Below are positions 53,543-63,615 of a stretch of DNA of 64,000 nucleotides, piece after piece; within the stretch, counting starts at the first letter, position 1, and each line of letters begins with the position of its first letter. The notes below the pieces were generated by a model. That model did no database searches. It was not told the origin of the DNA and saw nothing but the letters and a program-made list of their open reading frames with translations. The DNA comes from Falcatimonas sp. MSJ-15. Lineage in GTDB: Bacteria; Bacillota; Clostridia; Lachnospirales; Lachnospiraceae. The stretch spans positions 1 to 64,000 of the forward strand of contig NZ_JAHLQC010000002.1 of NCBI RefSeq assembly GCF_018918265.1, in the 5' to 3' direction. The position numbers and the translations under genes are program-made.

Positions 53543-54691
53543 TTACATTAATGAAAGATATAACTCTTTAATCTCTTCTACGCTTGTATCTCTTGGATTA
53601 CCAGGTCTGCATGCGTCATCATATGCTGACTGTGCAAGGAAATCTACATCCTCTGGTTTTACAATCTCTTTAAGATTAGCTGGAATACCTACATCCTGAG
53701 AAAGCTTTCTTACTGCATCTACTGCTGCTTTTCTATATTCTTCCTGTGACATATTCTCTACGCCTTCAACACCCATAGCCTGTGCGATAAATTTGTATTT
53801 ATCTCCTGTATATGGTGCATTATATTCCATTACTGTTGGAAGAATTATAGCATTAGCTACTCCATGTGGTGTATCATATACTGCACCAAGTGGATGTGCC
53901 ATTGAATGTACAATACCAAGACCTACATTAGAGAATCCCATTCCGGCAATGTACTGACCAAGAGCCATTCCTTCTCTTCCTTCTGGTGTATTGGCAACTG
54001 CACCTCTAAGTGAATTAGAGATAATTTCAATTGCTTTTAAATGGAACATATCTGTCATTTCCCATGCTGCTTTTGTTGTAAATCCTTCAATTGCATGTGT
54101 AAGTGCATCCATACCTGTTGCTGCTGTAAGTCCCTTTGGCATACTTGACATCATGTCAGGGTCAATAATCGCAACTACAGGGATATCATGTGTATCTACA
54201 CATACGAATTTTCTATTCTTCTCAACATCTGTAATTACATAATTAATAGTAACTTCTGCCGCTGTACCTGCTGTTGTTGGTACTGCAATAATTGGTACAC
54301 ATTTATTCTTAGTTGGTGCAACACCTTCAAGACTTCTTACATCAGCAAATTCAGGATTATTAATAATAATACCGATAGCTTTTGCTGTATCCATTGATGA
54401 ACCACCACCAATAGCTATAAGATAATCTGCTTTTGAATTCTTAAAAGCTTCAACACCTGTCTGAACATTCTCAATTGTTGGATTTGGTTTAATATTTGAA
54501 TAAAGTTCATATTCAAGATTATTATCTTCAAGAACTTTTATTACTTTACCTGTAACACCAAATTTTACAAGATCTGGATCTGAACATACAAAAGCTTTTT
54601 TAAAGCCTCTTGTCTTAACCTCACCTGCGATTTCATTAATTGCTCCTGCTCCATGATATGAAGTCTCATTAAGTACGATTCTGTTTGCCAT
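53543..54691 (-). CDS. fucO: Lactaldehyde reductase (iron-containing alcohol dehydrogenase)
   Basis: The 382-residue protein follows E. coli FucO along its whole length: MANRIVLNETSYHG at the start, the NAD-binding IAIGGGSSMDTAKAIGI, NPEFADVRSLEG, PTTAGTAAEVTINYVITD, and the iron ligands in DALTHAIEG and HSMAHPLGAVYDTPHG. It reduces L-lactaldehyde, made from L-rhamnose (or L-fucose), to 1,2-propanediol. It thus completes the fermentative end of the rhamnose route encoded at 37964-40636. Confidence 0.93.
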   Translation of the reverse strand: MANRIVLNETSYHGAGAINEIAGEVKTRGFKKAFVCSDPDLVKFGVTGKVIKVLEDNNLEYELYSNIKPNPTIENVQTGVEAFKNSKADYLIAIGGGSSMDTAKAIGIIINNPEFADVRSLEGVAPTKNKCVPIIAVPTTAGTAAEVTINYVITDVEKNRKFVCVDTHDIPVVAIIDPDMMSSMPKGLTAATGMDALTHAIEGFTTKAAWEMTDMFHLKAIEIISNSLRGAVANTPEGREGMALGQYIAGMGFSNVGLGIVHSMAHPLGAVYDTPHGVANAIILPTVMEYNAPYTGDKYKFIAQAMGVEGVENMSQEEYRKAAVDAVRKLSQDVGIPANLKEIVKPEDVDFLAQSAYDDACRPGNPRDTSVEEIKELYLSLM

Positions 54692-54737
54692 AATACATTC
54701 TCTCCTTTATGTATAAAAAATTCCCTACCACTGTTAC

Positions 54738-54766
54738 ATTATAACATATTCTTCAAATTTTGTTAA
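54738..54766 (-). promoter_or_regulatory. fucO promoter
   Basis: A -35 TTAACA (54761-54766) and perfect -10 TATAAT (54738-54743) are 17 bp apart. AATATGTTA occurs twice, around the -35 and -10. The core AACATATT also appears in the rhaBA operator region, a weak hint of shared control. Confidence 0.65.
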
Positions 54767-54797
54767 CATATTTTAGATATTTTTTATAATATTTTTC

Positions 54798-54825
54798 TTT
54801 ACATTCGTTCTAATAGTGGTATACT
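54798..54825 (+). promoter_or_regulatory. Promoter of the zinc-ribbon membrane protein
   Basis: A -35 TTTACA (54798-54803) and -10 TATACT (54820-54825) are 16 bp apart, 36 bases before the start codon. Confidence 0.6.
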
Positions 54826-54861
54826 TTGCTATATATTTTATTGACAGGAGGTTACATAATT

Positions 54862-55275
54862 ATGAAAGACTACTTAAGGAATTTTTTTAATGGAAGATAT
54901 GGTATGGATAGTCTTAATCATGCGCTTTTCTTTTTATACTTCATACTGCTTATACTATTCACTTTTACACACAGTTCGATTATCTACACTTTTTCTCTTA
55001 TAATTCTTGTTGTGATTCTCTTTAGGGTTCTCTCAAAAGATACATATAGAAGAAGCCTTGAAAATCAAAAATTCAATAATGTGTTTGTACCATTTTTAAA
55101 AAATGCACCATTTTTAAAAAATACCAATACTATTAAGACACGTTTCTCTCAGAGAAATACTCACCGTTTCTATAATTGCCCCGGATGTCATCAGACTATT
55201 CGTGTTCCAAAAGGAAAAGGTCGTATTCAGATACGCTGTCCAAAGTGTGGTCAGACTTTTATCAAAACAACATAA
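54862..55275 (+). CDS. Small membrane protein with C-terminal zinc ribbon
   Basis: The 137-residue protein has two close membrane helices (about residues 18-55) and a C-terminal zinc ribbon, CPGCHQTIRVPKGKG followed by CPKCGQTF. The ATG at 54862 follows an AGGAGG site; an upstream in-frame ATG at 54826 lies over the -10 box and cannot be used. The layout is common in Lachnospiraceae but has no known function. KNAPFLKN is duplicated within the linker (residues about 76-90). Confidence 0.75.
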   Translation: MKDYLRNFFNGRYGMDSLNHALFFLYFILLILFTFTHSSIIYTFSLIILVVILFRVLSKDTYRRSLENQKFNNVFVPFLKNAPFLKNTNTIKTRFSQRNTHRFYNCPGCHQTIRVPKGKGRIQIRCPKCGQTFIKTT

Positions 55276-55334
55276 TATTAATTACTATATGTAGTAGCAC
55301 TACAATATTGACCAATATCAATATATGAGCCAAG

Positions 55335-55377
55335 AAGAGCCAAAAGTTTTTATGTTACACTTAAACTTTTGGCTCTT
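55335..55377. terminator. Strong terminator
   Basis: A perfect 15-bp stem (55335-55349 with 55363-55377) closes a 13-base loop. It ends the zinc-ribbon transcript and faces the converging GGDEF-EAL gene. Confidence 0.8.
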
Positions 55378-55378
55378 T

Positions 55379-55530
55379 GTAGCTTTGATACATCTATCAC
55401 TTAAGATTTCTCAGATTATTTATAAGTATGTTCTGACTTACTTTGGTATATTTTAACTTACTTTGGTACATTCGCACTTGCTTCGCTAGCTTTGATATAT
55501 TCTAACTTACTTTTGCAGCTTTGATATATG
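55379..55530. repeat. Tandem repeat beginning in the last codons of the GGDEF-EAL gene
   Basis: On the minus strand the block ATATATCAAAGCTGCAAAAG encodes the end of the protein (HISKLQK). It is followed by related copies with ATATATCAAAGCTAGCGAAG, ATGTACCAAAGTAAGTTA and ATATACCAAAGTAAGTCA, and a distant one near 55380. Units are 20-29 bp. Confidence 0.75.
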
Positions 55531-57609
55531 CAGAAATTTCTTCTCAAACTTTTCTGCAGGCATAGGCATTCCATAATAATATCCCTGTATAAGTTCTATA
55601 TCCATCTGTTTTAAAAGTTCTTTTTGTTCTTTATTTTCTACTCCTTCAACGCAGACAACAACACCTATCGTTTTTGATAAATCGCTTACAAGTTTTAAGA
55701 ATGCTCTTGCATAATCATCTTGTGTAATATCTTTTATAAATGTCTGATCTACTTTTATTATATCAAGAGATAGCTGTTTGATATAATTAAGCGAAGAATA
55801 TCCTGTACCAAAATCATCAAGTGCAATCTTTATTCCCATAGCTTTTATCTGATTAATTATCTTCATTATCTTTTGCATATCATTAATTGCCAGAGTCTCT
55901 GTTATCTCAAGAACCAAATTTTCCGGTTTTATTCCAACACGTCTGACGATTTTTCTTATATTCTCGACTACATTATTCTGTAAAAGCTGTACAACTGACA
56001 AGTTAACGTTGACTTTGAAGTCTTCATATCCCATCTCATTCCATTCTTTACATTTTATACATGCTTTTTCAAAAACATAATCGCCTATATTAGTTATAAG
56101 TCCAAGATATTCTGCAAGCGGAATAAAAGTATCTGGTGTCATAAATCCAAGTGTTCTTGAATTCCATCTTACAAGTGCTTCACATCCTATGCACTTTTCT
56201 GTCTTATTATCTATAATTGGCTGATAATATACTTCAAATTCTCTGCAGTTAGTTGCTATTGCTGTACGCATCGAATTCTCTATATCAAGTCTGCTATATG
56301 AAGATTTATCCTTTTTTTCAAGATAATAAGCATATCTGTTTTTGCCCGCTTTTTTTGCATCATACATTGCTATATCCGCTTTTTTGATAAGTTCGTGTAC
56401 ATCTGTTCCATTCTCCGGAAATTCAACAATTCCCATACTCATAGTACAATAGTATTCTGCTTCATACAGATACCATGGTTTATTGAACATTACAAGAATA
56501 TCACCTGCTATCTGATTGATCCTGCTTTTCTCTTCCGGTCTCACAATTATAACGAATTCATCTCCACCCATCCTATAACAAGTATCCTCGATTCCTGATA
56601 TATGTCTTAATCCTGTCGCTATCTGTTTTAATAATATATCACCATATTGATGTCCAAGACCATCATTTATATGTTTAAAATCATCAAGATCCAAAAACAT
56701 AAGTGCGCCGCTGCCTTTTTTTCTAATAAGTTCTGTAAGATCATTCTCACATTTTCTTCTGTTACACAATCCGGTAAGGAAGTCGTTATTAGCCTGAAAT
56801 TCTATCTTCTGCTGGTTTTTCTTAATCTGTGTTATGTCTATAATTGTGCACAGACTTACTCTTCGTCCATCTACCCATGTTATATCAACAAGTTTCACCT
56901 CATACCATGCACCTGTTACAGCATCGAACTTTTCTATCTTAGTCTCCATTTGACCATCATAATACATTCTGTCAAGACATTCTCTTGTAATTGACTGCGA
57001 ATCAATTGATTCTTCTGCTACACGATTAGTGAATAGAACTTTCTTAGTATCTTTGTCTATAACCATTACTCCACAGCCCATATTATCAAGTATATCTGTA
57101 AGTGCACCATAAGATCTGAACAGTGAATTCCTTGTAACTTTTCTCTGTGCAATATTTTGAACAATCTTTGATATATCTTTTATAACTCCTATAGTTTTAT
57201 CATCAAATTGAATATATTTCTCCTTGTCTGCAACAAACAGATACATTGCACATTTATCATTAATCATTACTGGCACAGTTACATACGACTTAATATCATC
57301 ATCAGAATCACAAGCACATCCTGACAATATATGTGATCCAAAATATCTGCTATACTTAGCATCATTATTCATCTCATACTTACTATCAGGACTCCATTGT
57401 ATTGTAAATCCACTCATCTCACACTTTCCCTGTGGCTGATAGATACATACATTTGTAACGTCAAGATACTCTCCCATATACTTTAGTATTTTTCCAGCTA
57501 CTATCTCAAAATCACTGTCATCTTCTATCATCTGTACTATTTTAGCTACAGTCTCATGTCTTTTTACTTCTTTTTCCATCTCTTCGTATGTTAAACTCAT
57601 GTCTGGCAT
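55507..57609 (-). CDS. GAF-PAS-GGDEF-EAL cyclic-di-GMP signalling protein
   Basis: The 700-residue protein has a GAF-like sensor (about 15-155), a PAS-like domain (about 165-265), a GGDEF domain with an intact MGGDEF active site (near 350), and an EAL domain. The EAL domain keeps CEALVRW, NVNLSVVQL, LDDFGTGYSSL, IKVDQTFI and VEGVEN, so both synthesis and hydrolysis of cyclic-di-GMP look possible. No signal peptide or membrane helix is present; the sensor is cytoplasmic. The start is fixed by a GGAGG site nine bases upstream. Confidence 0.93.
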   Translation of the reverse strand: MPDMSLTYEEMEKEVKRHETVAKIVQMIEDDSDFEIVAGKILKYMGEYLDVTNVCIYQPQGKCEMSGFTIQWSPDSKYEMNNDAKYSRYFGSHILSGCACDSDDDIKSYVTVPVMINDKCAMYLFVADKEKYIQFDDKTIGVIKDISKIVQNIAQRKVTRNSLFRSYGALTDILDNMGCGVMVIDKDTKKVLFTNRVAEESIDSQSITRECLDRMYYDGQMETKIEKFDAVTGAWYEVKLVDITWVDGRRVSLCTIIDITQIKKNQQKIEFQANNDFLTGLCNRRKCENDLTELIRKKGSGALMFLDLDDFKHINDGLGHQYGDILLKQIATGLRHISGIEDTCYRMGGDEFVIIVRPEEKSRINQIAGDILVMFNKPWYLYEAEYYCTMSMGIVEFPENGTDVHELIKKADIAMYDAKKAGKNRYAYYLEKKDKSSYSRLDIENSMRTAIATNCREFEVYYQPIIDNKTEKCIGCEALVRWNSRTLGFMTPDTFIPLAEYLGLITNIGDYVFEKACIKCKEWNEMGYEDFKVNVNLSVVQLLQNNVVENIRKIVRRVGIKPENLVLEITETLAINDMQKIMKIINQIKAMGIKIALDDFGTGYSSLNYIKQLSLDIIKVDQTFIKDITQDDYARAFLKLVSDLSKTIGVVVCVEGVENKEQKELLKQMDIELIQGYYYGMPMPAEKFEKKFLHISKLQK

Positions 57610-57727
57610 AAGCTCCCCACCTCCATACTAATGTTGCTATAATATATATCGTATTTTAAATGTTCTTTTTTATGTTTTTTTATTGTATTGTTTATATTTT
57701 TTATGGCTAGTATATATTTTTAATAAT

Positions 57728-57756
57728 TTGTATATTTTTGTATATTATGCTAAAAT
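57728..57756 (+). promoter_or_regulatory. Promoter of the YcxB-like gene
   Basis: A -35 TTGTAT (57728-57733) and -10 TAAAAT (57751-57756) are 17 bp apart, 47 bases before the start codon. Confidence 0.5.
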
Positions 57757-57802
57757 ATTATATATAGAGGTTTTTTTAATAAGTTTTATTGGAGGTTTTT
57801 AT

Positions 57803-58300
57803 ATGAATGTTATACGTTTTACTCAAAAGTACAGACCTGAAGGCAAAGAATATGAGAAGATTTTTATATGGAACAGATTCTTAAGAAAGAAATCTGAGCT
57901 GATTATAATATTTGCTCCTGCTCTCATCTGCATTATATCTATCGCAATGGGATATTTTTCACCAATATTTACACCGGCATATATATTCTTTATCCTATAT
58001 CCGCTGCTTGCTTATCTGCAATTTAAAGCTACTATCAAAAAACATCTGCGAAATAGAAAAGCTAAAGATAATGCTTATTGTGAAGTTAATATAATGGATA
58101 ATGGAATTCTTCTTATTAATAATGAACATGACATAAGAGAACTTCATAAATGGGAAGATATTAAAAAAGTATATGACCGCTTTGGATACTATCTTATATA
58201 TGGAGATAAGAAGATGCTGGCTCTTTTAAAAAAAGACAACTTTCCTGATTTTTCTGACATAAAAGCTATATTTGCTTCTCATAATATGGTTGCAGTCTAA
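57803..58300 (+). CDS. YcxB-like membrane protein
   Basis: The 165-residue protein has two membrane helices (about 35-75) and a C-terminal YcxB-like domain: LHKWEDIKKVYDRFGYYLIYGDKKMLALLKKDNF, about 114-147. The ATG at 57803 follows a GGAGG site; a longer in-frame frame from 57683 covers the promoter and is not used. The function of this family is unknown. Confidence 0.78.
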   Translation: MNVIRFTQKYRPEGKEYEKIFIWNRFLRKKSELIIIFAPALICIISIAMGYFSPIFTPAYIFFILYPLLAYLQFKATIKKHLRNRKAKDNAYCEVNIMDNGILLINNEHDIRELHKWEDIKKVYDRFGYYLIYGDKKMLALLKKDNFPDFSDIKAIFASHNMVAV

Positions 58301-58383
58301 ATCTATACTCAATAGCACAAGTAGTTGATAATACGAAACTAACTATTAAAAGGGTATTGTTGCAGATGCTCAAAAAAAATATT

Positions 58384-58421
58384 ATAGCCATTACAGAGAA
58401 CTTAGGCTCCATAATGGCTAT
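58384..58421 (-). terminator. truA terminator
   Basis: ATAGCCATTA (58384-58393) pairs perfectly with TAATGGCTAT (58412-58421). On the minus strand ATATTTTTTTTG follows. It lies about 115 bases after truA. The stretch between it and truA (about 58430-58500) is less AT-rich, with GAGC/GCTC and GGGT/ACCC pairings, and has no gene. Confidence 0.75.
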
Positions 58422-58537
58422 ATGTAATTCTACCGCCTATGAGCAAGCTCATTTGGGTTTAGACCTTTTGACCCTGGCATCATTGTATTTAACTTCGGTA
58501 TAAATGTAAAATAAGCACAGTCTCAAAAAGCGTCTTA

Positions 58538-59278
58538 TTAGTATTCTATATTCTGTAGGAATAATCCTTTAGGATCTGCAGGTGGTGATATTAATGTATC
58601 ATTATTATCTTCAAAATATTCATTAACTGAAGATGGTGTTCTCTTATCATTACCTATATCAATAAGAAGTCCTACTATCATTCTTGCCATATTATGAAGA
58701 AAATCATTCGCTGTTATTGTTATCTGAAGTGATTCTCCATCTTCATATATATCAACTGCCTTAACTTCTTTTACAGTTGATTTGCTCTTCTTAACTGTTG
58801 AGAACTTCTTAAAATCATGTTTTCCAACAATATATTTTGCTGCTTCTTTCATAGCTTCAACATTCAATTTTTTAAATGAATAATACATATATTTTCTTTC
58901 AAATACATTCATTACTTCACCCATATCAATTCTATATACATACGTCTTCTCTTTTGCATTAAGCGTTGCATGAAATCTATCATCGACTTCATCAACATAT
59001 AATACCGAGATATCTCCTGGAAGATATCTGTTCATATAATGCTTAATCTCAAAAGGCTTCATCTTAGTATTGGCTTTAAAATTAATTACCTGACCATACG
59101 CATGTACTCCTGTCTCAGTACGCATTGCGCAGTTAATCTCAACATTACCATCTACCATTCTGTTAATACAGTCAAGAAGTTTGTTCTCTATTGTATTAGT
59201 TGATTCATCTCTTCCCATTCTAAGATATCCATCATATCTTGAACCATCATATTCAAGTGTCAATTTAAAATTTCTCAT
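58538..59278 (-). CDS. truA: tRNA pseudouridine synthase A
   Basis: The 246-residue enzyme has the TruA catalytic motif with Asp replaced in wording by MRTETGVHAYGQV (about 57-69). The usual motif is GRTDxGVHA, and here the position of the catalytic aspartate reads Glu (RTETGVHA). The rest (LEYDGSRYDGYLR, FHATLNAKEKTYVYRI, FLHNMARMIVG) is typical. It would modify U38-U40 in the tRNA anticodon arm. The Glu at the catalytic place may impair or alter activity. It is 15 bases after the asparaginase gene. Confidence 0.88.
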   Translation of the reverse strand: MRNFKLTLEYDGSRYDGYLRMGRDESTNTIENKLLDCINRMVDGNVEINCAMRTETGVHAYGQVINFKANTKMKPFEIKHYMNRYLPGDISVLYVDEVDDRFHATLNAKEKTYVYRIDMGEVMNVFERKYMYYSFKKLNVEAMKEAAKYIVGKHDFKKFSTVKKSKSTVKEVKAVDIYEDGESLQITITANDFLHNMARMIVGLLIDIGNDKRTPSSVNEYFEDNNDTLISPPADPKGLFLQNIEY

Positions 59279-59293
59279 TATTTTCTCCTTTTA

Positions 59294-60289
59294 CTAATAC
59301 TGCTTAAACATCGCAGTTATCTCTTCAATGCTATTTGTCCTTGTAAGTGCAAGTGATAATAATATTCTCGCTTTGTGTGGTACAAGTGAATTAGCAGGTA
59401 TACAATTAGGACTCTTGTCCATATATTTATTTTTGATAATCATACCGCTTCCAACTCGTGATGAACGTACAACCGGTATTCCTTTTTTATCACTTATCTC
59501 ACTGACTTTTTCTATCCATTCATCTGAATATGAACCATTACCTGTTCCAGCGATTACTAGTCCATCATTGTTTTTTGCATAATAATCAAGGATAGAAACC
59601 GGTGCTCCAAGATAAAAATATATTATCGATACTTGTGGCAATCTGTCTACATTTGTTATGTCAAATACTGTATCTGTTGTATGCGTCTTAATTGATTCAT
59701 AGAAAAAATATGGCTTATCATCACGCATATAACCAAGGCACGCAAAATCTCTCTCATTAAATGCATCTGTCTTAAAGTTATTAACTTTCTGAACATCTCG
59801 TCCACTATATATTCCATCTGAGAATACAACAAGCACACCTTTTCCAACTGCCTGATTACTTGATGCAAGTGCTATCGCCTGATACAGATTCATAGGTCCG
59901 TCAGGACTCGTTGCTGTCGCAGGTCTCATAGCACCTGTAAGTACAATAGGCTTGTTAGTCTTAAGTACAAGATTAAGAAAATAAGCTGTCTCATCCATAG
60001 TATCAGTACCATGAGTAATTACAAAACCGTCTATGTCATCACTTTTAGCAAGTTCATTAACCCTCTTTGCAAGATTTAGCCAATTATCGTATGTAATATT
60101 ATTGCTGTCTACATTAATCATCTGTTCATAAGTGAGTTCTGCAAGATGCTCTGTACTTGGTATCTCACTCACGAGAGAATCTATGCTTATTCCACAGGCA
60201 CGATACTGTGCTGTTACACCTTCAAGTCCTTTCCCTGCTATTGTTCCGCCTGTTGCTATTATATGAATTCTTTTCTTTCTGTTATTCAT
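59294..60289 (-). CDS. L-asparaginase
   Basis: The 331-residue enzyme has both catalytic threonine motifs: IATGGTIAG (11-19) and VITHGTDTMDETAYFL (about 88-103). TGAMRPATATSPDGPMN and the C-terminal IVVRSSRVGSG-type segment follow the type II pattern, but there is no signal peptide, so it acts inside the cell. It hydrolyses asparagine to aspartate and ammonia. It is probably co-transcribed with lacZ upstream (70 bases) and truA downstream. Confidence 0.92.
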   Translation of the reverse strand: MNNRKKRIHIIATGGTIAGKGLEGVTAQYRACGISIDSLVSEIPSTEHLAELTYEQMINVDSNNITYDNWLNLAKRVNELAKSDDIDGFVITHGTDTMDETAYFLNLVLKTNKPIVLTGAMRPATATSPDGPMNLYQAIALASSNQAVGKGVLVVFSDGIYSGRDVQKVNNFKTDAFNERDFACLGYMRDDKPYFFYESIKTHTTDTVFDITNVDRLPQVSIIYFYLGAPVSILDYYAKNNDGLVIAGTGNGSYSDEWIEKVSEISDKKGIPVVRSSRVGSGMIIKNKYMDKSPNCIPANSLVPHKARILLSLALTRTNSIEEITAMFKQY

Positions 60290-60359
60290 TGTAATTACCT
60301 CAATATACTTCTATTTCATAAATTATTGTTAAGTAGTATGCACTTCTATTAGTATATAC

Positions 60360-63300
60360 TTATCTTAGTGGAGATATCATAAAACTAAATTCATGTTCTT
60401 CTTCTCCGCTTATCAGATATTCATCATGTGGTCTTGCACCCCAGCTATTATCACCACCAACACCCATCTTGCATCCTGATACGGTTATGTATGTATAATA
60501 TGGGTTAGGCAGCTCTTCCTGGTGAAGTGCCTGATTAATCTCAACGGATGAATAAGGAAGTACTGTTACTTCTATATTACGCTTACCTGATATTATCTCA
60601 AAACCATGCCCTTTTTTATCTGTAATCTGCATCCATCTTACTTTTGTTCTGTTACCACATTCCTGTGGAATTATATATGGTGTCATATTATCTGTGGCAT
60701 TAGTCTCATATATTCCAAGTCTTGCACCTTTAGCTCTGTCTGAATAATTCTCCATCGGTCCATTGCCATAATATCTCATATAGTTATATTGTCTATATGT
60801 TGCAAAAGTTATTCCAAATTGTGGCATTACAGGCATACCTTTTGCACCTTTATATTTTTCTTCAACAAGAACTTCTCCACCTGCAAATACTGTATATATA
60901 ATTGTTGTCTTTGTATCTGCTGACATCGCATTCTTATATTCTACACGAACCTTAACATGTCCACTTTCTATTGTATATGAAAAATGAACACACTTTCTCA
61001 CTATCGATGCTGTCATATATTCGGCTAATTCATAATCGTATCCACAACCTCTGTCATTATCAGTCATAGCTCTTCCATAATCAGGATAAGGTGGCTTAGC
61101 CATATATTCTATGCCATTTAATACATAGGATATAATACTACCTTTCTGTTTGTCAAACATTACTTTAAAATTATCTCCATTAATACCAAGTGTATCTTTA
61201 CCATTGACAACTCTGTATGTTGTCTGTACATTGCTAATTTGTTCATATAACTTCTCGCTAATGTTTTTTTCATTGACAAAAATATACTGTCCAAAAGCTA
61301 CTTCATATCCTGCTTTTTCCCATTTTGTATCATTCTTAAGAAGGGCTTTTATCGTAATCGCATATTCGCCAGATTCATTCATGCTTCTATATGGCACTGA
61401 CACAAGCCTGTCCTCTCCCGGATTCACATCTACTACAAAACCACCTTCGTCTACCAGGCTTCCATCAAGTTCAACTGTATACTCAAATTTAACATAATCA
61501 GTATTGACAAAAAGATTATTATTACTAATATGTACTCCTGCTTTGTTAGGTTTTATTACTATATTAGCAAAGAGATGTTTTATCTCCTGCATCTTAGGTG
61601 AAGTCTTTCTGTCTGCAAATATAATTCCATTAGTACAGAAATTATAATCTGTAGGTCTGTCAGTAAAATCTCCACCATACGCAAGTACTTTATTACCATA
61701 TATATCTTCTCTCATTATGCCCTGATCAATGTAATCCCATATAAAGCCACCCTGATACTGTTCATACATGTCTTCTAATTCTGTATACAGACTTAATCCA
61801 CCACATGAATTACCCATAGCATGTGAATATTCACAGCTTATATATGGTTTTGTTGGTTTTGTATCAAGATATTGTTTTATATCAGTGACAGTTGCATACA
61901 TTCTGCTCTCCATATCGCTTGTATCATTGTATGTTCTATCATTATATATACCTTCATAATGGACAAGTCTAGTACTATCTGCTTTTCTAAAGAATTCAGA
62001 CATCTTATATAGATCAAGTCCTCCATAAGATTCATTACCACATGACCATATAAGCACACTTGAATGATTCTTATCTCGCATAAACATTGATTTTGCCCTG
62101 TCCAAGACTATATAAAGCCACTCCGGCTTATCTCCAGGTATTGCATTCATATCTCTTTCTTTTCCATAATTCCATGTTCCATGCGTCTCAAGGTTAGTCT
62201 CATCTATCAGATATATTCCATATTCATCGCACAACTCATACCATCTTGTGTTATTAGGATAATGTGATGTTCTTACTGCATTAATATTATTAGCTTTTAA
62301 GAACTTTATATCCCATAACATCTCTTCTTCGCTTACACTTCTTAAGTTATAACATGAGAATTCGTGTCTGTTTACTCCCTTAAATACAATTCTCTTTCCA
62401 TTAAGTTTCATAACTCCATTATCCATCTTGAATTCTCGAAGTCCATATCTGTAACGCACTACTTCTTCTATAACGTTATCTTTTTTTATATAGATATATA
62501 TGTCATACAGATGAGGTGTCTCTGCACTCCAAAGTCTTGGTTTGTCAATATCCGTAGTTAAAATAAAACTGCTGTCAGATATATCCGTCTCCTGTATACA
62601 TGCTACTCTTTCTCTATCATATATAACATCTGCGCTAACTGATACTTTATTCATATTAAGTTCTGTTTCTAGTTCTTTCTCTATATTTCCTTCGATATTA
62701 AGAGTAGCACTAGTATAATCATTATTAAAAGATGATGTTATGAACATATCTCTTAGATGTATATCAGGGATAGCATATATATATACATCTCTGAATATTC
62801 CTGATAATCTCCAAAAATCCTGATCTTCAAGCCATGCTCCTGTACTGGCTTTATGTACTTCAACTGCTATCTTGTTATTCTTATCTCTAAGATATTGTGT
62901 TATCTCGAATTCTGATGGTGTAAAACTATCTTCACTATATCCTATGAATTCTTCATTAAGCCATACATAAAAAGCATTTTCAACACCTTGGAATGACACA
63001 AATACTCTCATATCTTTATATTCCTGTGGCAAATCAAAATATCTTACATAACTTCCTACTTCGTCTTTTTCACCTTCTGATATCTGTGGTGGTATAATAG
63101 CTGAATGTCCATCCCATGGATACTTTTGATTAGTATAATGTGGAATTGAATAATTATATCTTACCGATTGTATACTTGATGGTACTTCAATCTCGCTCAT
63201 TTTACTATCATCATAATCTTCTCTGTAAAAATCTGTCTCTCTCTGTGCTATATGCTTAGAATATAAAAATTTCCATGTTCCATTAAGTGAATGTCTAAGT

Positions 63301-63428
63301 GTCATATTCTCTCTGTCAGCATCTTCTTTATTCAGATAAAACCTGTGATCTGAATGTGCACAAATTGCATTAATTTTAAATACTTCTGTCTTAGAAAGCC
63401 AGTTAATATCCGCTCTATTCTCTCTCAT
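60360..63428 (-). CDS. lacZ: Beta-galactosidase, GH2 family (large LacZ type)
   Basis: The 1,022-residue enzyme has all five LacZ domains. The acid/base Glu lies in IWSCGNESYGG (about 465) and the nucleophile Glu in SCEYSHAMGNS (about 531). GVNRHEF and RTSHYPN are further TIM-barrel landmarks, and the C-terminal small-chain domain is complete. There is no signal peptide, so it acts on imported lactose or galacto-oligosaccharides, including galactan side-chain products of pectin (inference). Confidence 0.95.
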   Translation of the reverse strand: MRENRADINWLSKTEVFKINAICAHSDHRFYLNKEDADRENMTLRHSLNGTWKFLYSKHIAQRETDFYREDYDDSKMSEIEVPSSIQSVRYNYSIPHYTNQKYPWDGHSAIIPPQISEGEKDEVGSYVRYFDLPQEYKDMRVFVSFQGVENAFYVWLNEEFIGYSEDSFTPSEFEITQYLRDKNNKIAVEVHKASTGAWLEDQDFWRLSGIFRDVYIYAIPDIHLRDMFITSSFNNDYTSATLNIEGNIEKELETELNMNKVSVSADVIYDRERVACIQETDISDSSFILTTDIDKPRLWSAETPHLYDIYIYIKKDNVIEEVVRYRYGLREFKMDNGVMKLNGKRIVFKGVNRHEFSCYNLRSVSEEEMLWDIKFLKANNINAVRTSHYPNNTRWYELCDEYGIYLIDETNLETHGTWNYGKERDMNAIPGDKPEWLYIVLDRAKSMFMRDKNHSSVLIWSCGNESYGGLDLYKMSEFFRKADSTRLVHYEGIYNDRTYNDTSDMESRMYATVTDIKQYLDTKPTKPYISCEYSHAMGNSCGGLSLYTELEDMYEQYQGGFIWDYIDQGIMREDIYGNKVLAYGGDFTDRPTDYNFCTNGIIFADRKTSPKMQEIKHLFANIVIKPNKAGVHISNNNLFVNTDYVKFEYTVELDGSLVDEGGFVVDVNPGEDRLVSVPYRSMNESGEYAITIKALLKNDTKWEKAGYEVAFGQYIFVNEKNISEKLYEQISNVQTTYRVVNGKDTLGINGDNFKVMFDKQKGSIISYVLNGIEYMAKPPYPDYGRAMTDNDRGCGYDYELAEYMTASIVRKCVHFSYTIESGHVKVRVEYKNAMSADTKTTIIYTVFAGGEVLVEEKYKGAKGMPVMPQFGITFATYRQYNYMRYYGNGPMENYSDRAKGARLGIYETNATDNMTPYIIPQECGNRTKVRWMQITDKKGHGFEIISGKRNIEVTVLPYSSVEINQALHQEELPNPYYTYITVSGCKMGVGGDNSWGARPHDEYLISGEEEHEFSFMISPLR

Positions 63429-63512
63429 AATAGCAAAATCCCCCTTAATCCAAGTGTCTTCTTAGGCAATTGGAAATCTTTACTTTTACAATTACCTGCA
63501 GTATCTTCTCAA

Positions 63513-63541
63513 ATTGTAGCATATTAAGTGTTTGTTATCAA
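63513..63541 (-). promoter_or_regulatory. lacZ promoter
   Basis: A -35 TTGATA (63536-63541) and -10 TACAAT (63513-63518) are 17 bp apart, with a leader of about 80 bases ending in an AAGGGGG site. Confidence 0.65.
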
Positions 63542-63615
63542 TCAGACATTATTTCTATTTTTTACTTCCACTCTTAACAAAAATCCGACAAAGATCCATA
63601 TAAAAGATAAATCGA

